A DNA stretch of 38,020 nucleotides from Chitinophagaceae bacterium (lineage in GTDB: Bacteria; Bacteroidota; Bacteroidia; Chitinophagales; Chitinophagaceae): assembly GCA_016786785.1 (NCBI GenBank), contig JAEUVR010000297.1, forward strand, positions 1 through 38,020. The letters are read 5' to 3'. Numbering within the stretch: position 1 is the first letter of the stretch; each line of letters opens with the position of its first letter. The notes beneath the pieces were generated by a model. The model was not told the origin of the DNA. It searched no databases and saw only the letters and a list, made by a program, of their open reading frames with translations. A program made the translations under genes and the position numbers. Of the stretch, positions 8,875-16,270 are shown in pieces.

Positions 8875-10611
8875 TTAAATATTTTGCTTTTGCCTTTGTT
8901 CCAGGATATACTCTGCCGTTCGCATCGATAAGGCAAGGATCGTCCAGGTGGCATTTTTATCTGATTGCTGCACTGTCGGCGCGCCGTCCACCACGAAAAG
9001 ATTATTGCAGTCATGCGCCTGGCACCATTTATTCAATACGGACAATTTGGGATCATTCCCCATCCTGGTCGTGCCCACTTCATGGATGATCCTTCCGGGC
9101 GCTTCGAGTCCCCACATATCTTCCGGTCCATGCTTAGACAGAGATATTCCTCCCAGTTCATGGATGATCTTATCAAAGGTCTGCTGCATGTGTTTTGCCT
9201 GGTTGATCTCGTCATTATTCCATTTGTAATGAAAGCGCAGCACAGGAATGCCGTATCTGTCCACCACATTCGGATCGATCTCGCAATAATTATCGATCCT
9301 CGCCATGCCTACCCCGCGCCCGGCCATGCCGATCTGCGCGCCATAAAAACGGCGATAATCATCTTTCAGAGAGGCGCCGAATCCGCCCGCCTCCTTCATC
9401 TTTCCATCGCGGCCCGGTATCATGCCGTTTAAACGCGGAACCTCGCCGCCGAAGCCATAACCGGGCATACGCATGCCTCCGCCAAACTCAATGTGGTAAC
9501 CCCTGGGAAAATCAAGTTTTTTATTGTCTTCCATCCAGGGGCCGTAAACATTTAAACTTCCCGTGGCATCCTCATTGAACCGCTTGCGATCCAATAGCTG
9601 CGGAAGCACGGCAGATTGAGAGGCGCCGGTTGAATCCTGAAGGTATTTCCCGACCAGCCCGCTGCTGTTGGCCAATCCATTAGGATGAACGGTCGATTTT
9701 GAATTAAGCATGATCCGCGCCGACTCACAGGCGCTTGCCGCCAATATCACCATCTTACCCATCGCCTGGTATTCCAGCATATCGTCCTTGCTGACATAAG
9801 ATACGCCCACGGCCTGACCGTTTTTATCTGTCAATACTTCCCTGGCCATCGCATTGGAGATCAGTTCGAGGTTGCCCGTTTTTAATGCCGGGATCACCAG
9901 GCAGGAAGAGGAGGAAAAGTCGGCATACGCTTTACAAGCGCGGTTACATTGCCCGCAATAAAAACAAGCACCCCTGTCCTTATTTCCGGGCAAGGCCTGC
10001 GTTAATACGGAGCCTCTGCCGGGAATGACTTTTACGCCTGCCTTTTTTGCGCCCTTGATAATAAACAATTCCGGTAGCCGCGGTTTAGGCGGCGGCAGGA
10101 AAATACCGTCCGGATCATTTTCCAGGCCTTCCACGGTGCCATAGATGCCCAGTAAACGATCGATCTTATCATAAAAGGGTTTTACCTCATCGTAAGTAAT
10201 AGGCCATCTTTCACTAATGCCGTCGTCCGGCTGAAAATCCTTAGGCCCCAGCCTTAGCGAGATCCGGCCCCAGTGATTGGTTCTTCCTCCAAGCATGCGC
10301 GACCGGAACCAGTCAAATTCCGTATTGTCTTTTTTGGTATATGGTTCTCCTTCCAGCTCCCAGCCTCCGAATGCCGCGTCGAAATCGCCGAAAGACCTGG
10401 CTTTGGTATTGGCGCCCCTGCGGGGAGATTCATAAGAAAACTTTAGTTGCGAGGAATGTTTTGCAGGATCATAAAACGGGCCGGCTTCCAGCATCAATAC
10501 TTTCAAACCGGCATGCGCCAGCACATAAGCAGCCATTCCTCCTCCCGCGCCGGAACCCACAATAACCGCGTCATATTGTTTTGGCGATTTCTTGATTTGT
10601 AACTCTCCCAT
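8875..10611 (-). CDS. GMC-family FAD sugar/alcohol dehydrogenase, large subunit
   Basis: This 578-residue flavoprotein has the FAD-binding Rossmann motif GSGAGGG at residues 19-25, an acidic strand end (VLMLEAG) and the C-terminal GMC signature with HEVGTTRMG and NLFVVDGA. The cysteines C216, C219, C222 and C226 form the spacing CX5CX3C plus one extra cysteine. This resembles the 3Fe-4S ligand pattern of bacterial FAD glucose dehydrogenase large subunits, so electrons probably pass to a cytochrome or quinone rather than to oxygen. There is no signal peptide; export would depend on the Tat-type small subunit at 8183-8815. Likely substrates are sugars, glycosides or sugar acids (including possible C3 oxidation), but the sequence does not say which. 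Confidence 0.88.
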   Translation of the reverse strand: MGELQIKKSPKQYDAVIVGSGAGGGMAAYVLAHAGLKVLMLEAGPFYDPAKHSSQLKFSYESPRRGANTKARSFGDFDAAFGGWELEGEPYTKKDNTEFDWFRSRMLGGRTNHWGRISLRLGPKDFQPDDGISERWPITYDEVKPFYDKIDRLLGIYGTVEGLENDPDGIFLPPPKPRLPELFIIKGAKKAGVKVIPGRGSVLTQALPGNKDRGACFYCGQCNRACKAYADFSSSSCLVIPALKTGNLELISNAMAREVLTDKNGQAVGVSYVSKDDMLEYQAMGKMVILAASACESARIMLNSKSTVHPNGLANSSGLVGKYLQDSTGASQSAVLPQLLDRKRFNEDATGSLNVYGPWMEDNKKLDFPRGYHIEFGGGMRMPGYGFGGEVPRLNGMIPGRDGKMKEAGGFGASLKDDYRRFYGAQIGMAGRGVGMARIDNYCEIDPNVVDRYGIPVLRFHYKWNNDEINQAKHMQQTFDKIIHELGGISLSKHGPEDMWGLEAPGRIIHEVGTTRMGNDPKLSVLNKWCQAHDCNNLFVVDGAPTVQQSDKNATWTILALSMRTAEYILEQRQKQNI

Positions 10612-10612
10612 A

Positions 10613-10688
10613 AATCAATCGATAATTTATTGAATAATACATGACAGGTTTTCCTTATCCCGGTATGCGAGCCTGAATCAATCGATAA
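10613..10688. repeat. 13-bp direct repeat pair in a divergent control region
   Basis: The 13 bases AATCAATCGATAA occur twice, at 10613-10625 and 10676-10688, with start points 63 bp apart. The first copy begins one base upstream of the GMC start codon and the second lies about 65 bp further upstream. Both include the palindrome ATCGAT. They sit in the 276-bp region between the minus-strand GMC gene and the plus-strand cytochrome-containing gene, so a pair of regulator-binding sites is a reasonable guess. No regulator gene is nearby to support it. Confidence 0.45.
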
Positions 10689-10887
10689 GTATAGATTAAT
10701 GCCCGGCATCCCCGGATTATTTACAAATATTATGGATTTCAATCAGGATATCCATTGAATTATTTATTTTTTAATAAAAACGCCGGCTTTCATTTTCTTT
10801 AAGCGGCGGCAATATTGAAAGCGCAAACCGCTAACTTTATAGAAATGATCATATCGTTCACTGCCCCTAAATACTGGAATAATACCA

Positions 10888-13800
10888 ATGATTGCTTCTA
10901 TGAGAAAAACAGTTAGCGCGTTGCTGGCCCTGTTTTCATTAACAGCTACGCTTTTTATCGGCTGCCAGCCCGCTCAAAACAACGCGTTGCCGGTACAAAA
11001 AGGATCCCGCATCTTTTTAATTGGCAATAACCTTGGGTCCAGGATGATGAACTATGGGCATTTCGAGACAGAAATGCAGCTGCGTTATCCGGACAGCATG
11101 CTGTATATACGCAATATGTGCGACGGCGGAAATACGCCGGGATTCAGGCCGCATGCAGCCAGGAACACGCCCTGGGCCTTTCCCGGAGCAGAGCAGTTCC
11201 AGACCGAACTGGCGACCCCTTCGCAAAGCGAAGGAAATTTTGAGTCGCCGGACGAATGGCTATCGCGGCACAAGGCGGATATCATTATTGCTTTCTTTGG
11301 CTTCAACGAGTCTTTCCAGGGAAAGGAAGGACTGGACAACTACAAGGCCGAACTGGAGGCTTTTATCGACCATACCTTGAACCAGCGGTATAACGGGATC
11401 GCGCCCCCGCAGCTGGCCATCGTATCGCCTATTGCCTTTGAAGACCTGTCAGGCCGCTACGATCTGCCGAATGGAAAAAAAGAAAATGCCAACCTGCTGA
11501 TGTATGCCGAGGCAATGCAGGAGATCGCGCATAAACATAAACTCGTTTTTGCCGATGCCTATCATCCTTCCCTGCAATGGTTTACCGGCGCCAAAGAACC
11601 GCTCACCATCGACGGCTCGCAACTGAATGAAGAAGGATATAAAAAACTTGCGGTTTTGCTGGCAGATGAACTATTCGGAAAGAAAGCCCCCAAAGCAGAA
11701 GCCAACAGGGAGCTCGTGTTGCAAGCAGTGAAAGAAAAAAACTGGGCCTGGCACAATGATTTTAAGATCCCCAATGGCGTGCATGTTTACGGACGCCGTT
11801 ACAAACCTTTCGGGCCCGACAATTACCCGGCCGAAATTGAAAAGATACGCCAGATGACCGCCATCAGGGACACCGCTATCTGGCTGGCGGTAAAAGGCAA
11901 AAAAATGGACCTTAACGAAGCAGACAAACATACCCGGCCCCTGCCCGAAATAAAAACGAATTTTAATCCAAAGGAAAACGGCAGCCTGAAATATTTATCC
12001 GGACAGGAAGCGCTGCGCCAATTCAAACTTGCGCCCGGTTACAAGATCGAGCTTTTTGCATCCGAACAGGAATTCCCCGACCTGGCCAAACCCATGCAGA
12101 TGTCTTTCGACAATAAGGGGCGGCTTTGGGTGGCCGCTATGCCCAGCTACCCCCACTATAGGCCCGGCGACCCCAAACCCAACGACAAGATCCTGATCCT
12201 GGAAGATACCGACGGCGATGGAAAGGCAGACAAACAAACCATATTCGCAGACAGCCTGCACCTGCCCCTGGGTTTTGAGATCGCTCCTGAAGGCGTATAT
12301 GTATCGCAGGGAACCAATTTTAAACTATATGTCGATACCGATGGAGATGATAAGGCGGATAAAAATGAGATTTTACTGAGCGGGTTTGACGATCATGATA
12401 CGCACCATAATATTCATGCTTTTACGGTAGATCCTTCCGGCGCGATTTATATGGGCGAGGGCGTGTTCCTGCACACCAATGTAGAAACTTCTTACGGGCC
12501 GGTGCGCGCCACCAATGGCGGCTTTTACCGGTATGCGCCGCAACAGCGGCGGCTTGAACGCACCGCCCAGCTTTCCATCCCTAATCCCTGGGGTATTGCC
12601 TTTGACGACTGGGGACAGCCTTTCTTTGCCGAAACTTCCAGTCCGGATGTTCGCTGGATGCTGCCCGGCACGGTATTGCCCAGGTATGGAGAAGCCACGC
12701 ATAAATCATTCGACCTAGTCGAAAAAGCCCATCGGGTCAGGCCTACATCCGGGCTGGAATTTGTTTCGAGCCGGCATTTCCCCGACGAGGCGCAGGGCGA
12801 TTTCCTGATCAACAATACCATCGGTTTTCTGGGCACAAAAGAACATACGCTAACAGATAGCGGAACAGGGTACGGCAGCAAACACCGGTTAGACCTCGTC
12901 GTTAGCGCCGACCGTAATTTCAGGCCGGTAGATATGGAGTTTGCTCCCGACGGCTCTCTTTACGTGATCGACTGGCACAATATCCTGATAGGGCATATGC
13001 AACACAATGCCAGGGATCCGCTGCGCGATCATTCGCATGGCAGGGTCTATCGCATCACTTATCCTTCCCGACCATTGGTGAAACCGGCCAGGATAGACGG
13101 CGCCAGTATCGAGGAATTATTAGATAACCTTAAGCTTCCCGAATACCGTACGCGTTACCGTACGCGCCGGGAACTAAGGGGAAGAGAAGCCTCGCAGGTC
13201 CTGCCTAAAATGAAAACATGGGTAGATAACCTCGATAAAAATGATAGCCGGTATGAACACCATTTGCTGGAAGCGCTTTGGGTGAGCTGGGGGCTGAACA
13301 AAATAGATCAATCCCTGCTGCGCCGGGTATTGCAATCGAAAGATTACCGGGCAAGGGCAGCTGCAGTACAGGTAGTTCGCTATGGCGGCGCCCAACTCCC
13401 CGACCAGGAGGCATTGCTAATGAAAGCCGCCGCAGACGATCATGGAAGAGTGCGCCTGGCGGCGATCGTGGCCGCCTCCTGGCTAGGAAAGGAAAAAGGA
13501 GCGCCTATTTTAGCGGAAGCCGCCAGGAAACCCCTCGACGAATGGATGATCCACGCGTATGAAGCGTCAGTAGCGCACCTGAACGGTCTGCCGGTCAAGG
13601 CGGAAAAAGAGGATAAGCCCTTAACTTCCTTAAAAGGAAACGACCTGGCGCTTTTTATACAGGGAAAACAGATCTATGAGAAGGAAGGATATTGTATTAC
13701 CTGCCACCAGCCAGACGGAATGGGTCTTGCCGCTTCAGGATTTCCGCCGCTTGCCGGCACAAAATGGGCCATAGGAAATGAAGAACGCCTGATCAAGATC

Positions 13801-14055
13801 GTATTGAACGGATTGCTTGGCCCGATTGAAATAAACGACGTAAAATATCCCGGACAGGCGCCGATGACGCCGTTCAAAGGATTGCTGACAGACCAGGAAG
13901 TAGCCGCCGTACTGACGTATATCAGAAATGCTTTTGGAAACCAGGCCTCTCCCGTGCTTCCCGATAAAGTGAAACAGGTAAGAGCCGCTACAAAAAACAA
14001 AACAGATTTTTATTTGCCTGCTGAATTGCTGAAAGAGCATCCCCTGGAGAAATAG
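10888..14055 (+). CDS. Multidomain SGNH / propeller dehydrogenase / cytochrome c lipoprotein
   Basis: This 1055-residue exported protein fuses four parts. A lipoprotein signal ends in LFIGC (cysteine 26 from the first ATG, cysteine 22 if the second ATG at 10900 is used, which gives the better signal). A SGNH/GDSL-like hydrolase domain follows (about 40-265; GNNLGSR, FFGFNESF and DGSQLNEEGY). Next is a membrane-bound dehydrogenase-type beta-propeller (about 370-720) containing DTDGDGKADK and DTDGDDKADK, which resemble calcium-binding loops. HEAT-like repeats (about 740-910) lead to a monohaem cytochrome c domain with CITCH at 936-940 and a probable methionine ligand at M993. This architecture is known mainly from Planctomycetes and Verrucomicrobia and also occurs in Bacteroidota. 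Its position opposite the GMC genes makes a role in electron acceptance possible. Confidence 0.85.
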   Translation: MIASMRKTVSALLALFSLTATLFIGCQPAQNNALPVQKGSRIFLIGNNLGSRMMNYGHFETEMQLRYPDSMLYIRNMCDGGNTPGFRPHAARNTPWAFPGAEQFQTELATPSQSEGNFESPDEWLSRHKADIIIAFFGFNESFQGKEGLDNYKAELEAFIDHTLNQRYNGIAPPQLAIVSPIAFEDLSGRYDLPNGKKENANLLMYAEAMQEIAHKHKLVFADAYHPSLQWFTGAKEPLTIDGSQLNEEGYKKLAVLLADELFGKKAPKAEANRELVLQAVKEKNWAWHNDFKIPNGVHVYGRRYKPFGPDNYPAEIEKIRQMTAIRDTAIWLAVKGKKMDLNEADKHTRPLPEIKTNFNPKENGSLKYLSGQEALRQFKLAPGYKIELFASEQEFPDLAKPMQMSFDNKGRLWVAAMPSYPHYRPGDPKPNDKILILEDTDGDGKADKQTIFADSLHLPLGFEIAPEGVYVSQGTNFKLYVDTDGDDKADKNEILLSGFDDHDTHHNIHAFTVDPSGAIYMGEGVFLHTNVETSYGPVRATNGGFYRYAPQQRRLERTAQLSIPNPWGIAFDDWGQPFFAETSSPDVRWMLPGTVLPRYGEATHKSFDLVEKAHRVRPTSGLEFVSSRHFPDEAQGDFLINNTIGFLGTKEHTLTDSGTGYGSKHRLDLVVSADRNFRPVDMEFAPDGSLYVIDWHNILIGHMQHNARDPLRDHSHGRVYRITYPSRPLVKPARIDGASIEELLDNLKLPEYRTRYRTRRELRGREASQVLPKMKTWVDNLDKNDSRYEHHLLEALWVSWGLNKIDQSLLRRVLQSKDYRARAAAVQVVRYGGAQLPDQEALLMKAAADDHGRVRLAAIVAASWLGKEKGAPILAEAARKPLDEWMIHAYEASVAHLNGLPVKAEKEDKPLTSLKGNDLALFIQGKQIYEKEGYCITCHQPDGMGLAASGFPPLAGTKWAIGNEERLIKIVLNGLLGPIEINDVKYPGQAPMTPFKGLLTDQEVAAVLTYIRNAFGNQASPVLPDKVKQVRAATKNKTDFYLPAELLKEHPLEK

Positions 14056-14093
14056 AGTCCCCCCGAAATATCCCACGCAAAGGCTTTTTGCTG

Positions 14094-15110
14094 TTATTTC
14101 AACTTAAAATCCGAAGGGTAAACGCCTTTTTTTGACTGGCCAAAACCAAACATCGTCGGGTTATACGGGGAGATAAATCCAACATCGGCTCTTTCGGGTA
14201 TTTGCGCTTCCAGGTTAACCGCCCACAAGCAGGCGTTGACAAGCAGTCTGCGCAAATCCTCGTTCAACAGATCAATGGATGCGCCCATAGTGGTGGCAAA
14301 TACCCTTGCTTTTTTACCGGCTTCATTGGCATATGTCCTGGTCCAGGCTACCGGTATGATTGATTTGTCGAGGTTTACTGCAGATTGAGGATCGAGGGCG
14401 CGGGTCGATTGACCATATACCAGCGTTTCAGCGTCTGCCGGCAATTTTCTTATCGTGTACACATCTGAATAACACCATATGTCTTTTACGCCTTTTAAAA
14501 TAGGATTGCCTGCATTTTGCGCGATGCCGTCTATCAATCCACGCGTACCTTCAACGCCGTGTTTTCCATGATGATCTACCCAGGTCTCGCCTAAGACCCG
14601 TTTTCCGAAACCGCCCTCCCATCCTTTTACGGAGCTAACGAAATCATATTTCGCATAGGGGCTGTTTTTGTTTCTTTTGTAATTAAATGCATGCGTAGAA
14701 GTACGCAAAGCGACTACCGGCTTCCCGGAAGCGAGGTACTGATCAATGTATTTCATCTGCTCATCGGGCAGCTCCCTGAAGCGCGTAAAAATGACCATCA
14801 GGTCTGCCGACGCAAGGCTTTTCAGGCCGGGAATATTGGTTTGGCAGTCTCCATCGATGGCGCCGGTTTTCGGGTCAATGGCAAACAGTACCGTGCAGTC
14901 GAACCCATATCTGGCAGACAGTATCTGCGCAAGCATCGGCAAGGCCTCTTCCGACCGGTATTCTTCGTCGCCGCTGATCCATACAATATGTTTCCCCTTC
15001 CCCGGGCCCTTTCCGCCTTTATAAAACGCCCATTGGTCTTGCGCAAATGCTACTGGAGCCAGCAATACCGAGACCCACAAAAAAAGGAATGACAAGAAAT
15101 GTTTTCTCAT
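14094..15110 (-). CDS. ThuA-like secreted protein
   Basis: The 338-residue protein starts best at MRKHFLSFLFLWVSVLL, giving a clear signal peptide; an in-frame ATG at 15143 adds 11 residues before it. After the signal comes a ThuA (trehalose-utilisation) domain of the glutamine-amidotransferase-like fold: HIVWISGDEEYRSEEALPML, then LASADLMVIFTRFRELPDEQ and the region VVALRTSTHAFNY. ThuA proteins act on 3-keto sugars or related sugar derivatives in the best-studied systems, but many secreted homologues are uncharacterised. It lies 72 bp downstream of the PfkB kinase gene on the same strand and so may be in an operon with it. Its stop is 38 bp from the end of the convergent cytochrome-containing gene. 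Confidence 0.82.
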   Translation of the reverse strand: MRKHFLSFLFLWVSVLLAPVAFAQDQWAFYKGGKGPGKGKHIVWISGDEEYRSEEALPMLAQILSARYGFDCTVLFAIDPKTGAIDGDCQTNIPGLKSLASADLMVIFTRFRELPDEQMKYIDQYLASGKPVVALRTSTHAFNYKRNKNSPYAKYDFVSSVKGWEGGFGKRVLGETWVDHHGKHGVEGTRGLIDGIAQNAGNPILKGVKDIWCYSDVYTIRKLPADAETLVYGQSTRALDPQSAVNLDKSIIPVAWTRTYANEAGKKARVFATTMGASIDLLNEDLRRLLVNACLWAVNLEAQIPERADVGFISPYNPTMFGFGQSKKGVYPSDFKLK

Positions 15111-15182
15111 GGCAGCTACGTTATTTTTAATGAAGCGGCTCATAAACAGACCCAGGCACGAAGCGCGCTTGTACCAGGGAAG

Positions 15183-16094
15183 TTAATGAATTGTTTTAAC
15201 CTGCGCTTTTTTGTTCAGCGCCTGAACGTCCGACAACCTGAGCATACCCAGTTCCTCATAGATACAATTCGCAGCGCCGCAGGCTACCGCCAGCCTGGCC
15301 ATTTCTTCTATTGAATATTGCTGTGAAATAGCTACGGCCAAACCGGCGGTCAGGCAATCCCCGCTGCCAACAGTACTGATCACATGGTCTACCCGCACAG
15401 CGGCATGAATAAGCTGATCGCGGTGGGCGAGGTATAAGCCGTCGGCGCCATTGGTCACCGCGGCATAAGCGCAATGTTCTTTTAACTTAACGGCTATCTG
15501 CGCAGGATCGTCAATATCAAAAAGGGCTTTCCCCTCATGAATATTGATGTGCACGCAATAGGGGTTGCGTTGCAACGCTTTTTCCAAGGCTATTCCCGAG
15601 CAGTCTATGATGGTTTTTTTATTCTTAGAAAAGCCGAGCAGGCGAAAATACGTGTCGGAAGAAAAGCCCGGAGGAACGGAACCGCTCATGCATACTACTT
15701 CGTAACGGTCAATCGAAGCGCTGTATTCTTCTACGAACGCCTGGTATTCCCGCTCGCTGGTATGCGGCCCCGCGCCGGTTATCTCTGTTTCATTAATATG
15801 CGGATCTTCCGACTTAAACGTATAACAGCTACGGGTCCATCCACTAACCGTAGGTCCATAACAGGCCACGTTACGGGTTTTGCATTCTTCTTTAATCCAT
15901 GCGCCTGAAGGACCGCCCCAGACGCCTAAAAGATCGGCCTGACCGGCGATTTCCGCAACCGCCATGGCCACATGCACTCCTTTTCCTCCCGGATAATGAA
16001 GTTCTTTTTTGAACCGGTTGACCGATTTCAAACGAAAATGATCAATCTCAGCCAGAATATCTATCGACGGATTAGGACAAACTGCAAGTATCAT
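15183..16094 (-). CDS. PfkB-family hexose kinase (1-phosphofructokinase-like)
   Basis: This 303-residue cytoplasmic kinase belongs to the ribokinase/PfkB family, in the 1-phosphofructokinase and tagatose-6-phosphate kinase branch. Visible signatures are the start VCPNPSIDI, the substrate-binding glycines in HYPGGKGVHVAMA and the catalytic loop STVGSGDCLTAG with the base D246. The second position of the usual GAGD loop is serine here, which occurs in some members. It would phosphorylate a sugar or sugar phosphate using ATP. It precedes the ThuA gene with a 72-bp gap and follows a terminator at 16216-16252, so a transcription unit probably starts here. The exact sugar cannot be decided from sequence. 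Confidence 0.83.
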   Translation of the reverse strand: MILAVCPNPSIDILAEIDHFRLKSVNRFKKELHYPGGKGVHVAMAVAEIAGQADLLGVWGGPSGAWIKEECKTRNVACYGPTVSGWTRSCYTFKSEDPHINETEITGAGPHTSEREYQAFVEEYSASIDRYEVVCMSGSVPPGFSSDTYFRLLGFSKNKKTIIDCSGIALEKALQRNPYCVHINIHEGKALFDIDDPAQIAVKLKEHCAYAAVTNGADGLYLAHRDQLIHAAVRVDHVISTVGSGDCLTAGLAVAISQQYSIEEMARLAVACGAANCIYEELGMLRLSDVQALNKKAQVKTIH

Positions 16095-16130
16095 GAATAT
16101 GGTAGGCTTTGTTTATATTTTCTTACAAAA

Positions 16131-16138
16131 CAAAATTA
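16131..16138 (-). promoter_or_regulatory. Possible Bacteroidota -7 element for the PfkB gene
   Basis: On the minus strand this reads TAATTTTG, an exact match to the Bacteroidota -7 consensus TAnnTTTG, 37 bp before the PfkB start codon. No convincing TTTG -33 element stands 19-21 bp upstream, so the call is weak. Confidence 0.3.
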
Positions 16139-16215
16139 AATCTTTCAAAAGGTTTTGCCATTCGAATAGATGAATTTTTTGTTTTGTGATAGATAGTCTC
16201 GAATGCATAAACAGC

Positions 16216-16252
16216 AAGGCGGCTACCGGAATATGATTCCGGCGCCGCCTTT
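16216..16252 (-). terminator. Hairpin after the DUF4091 gene
   Basis: The arms AAGGCGGC and GCCGCCTT pair perfectly, and the inner part pairs CCGGAAT with ATTCCGG. The hairpin lies 19 bp past the stop of the DUF4091 gene and before the PfkB gene, so it should end the upstream transcript. There is only a short T run on the minus strand. Confidence 0.6.
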
Positions 16253-16270
16253 ATCATAATAATCGTTCAA

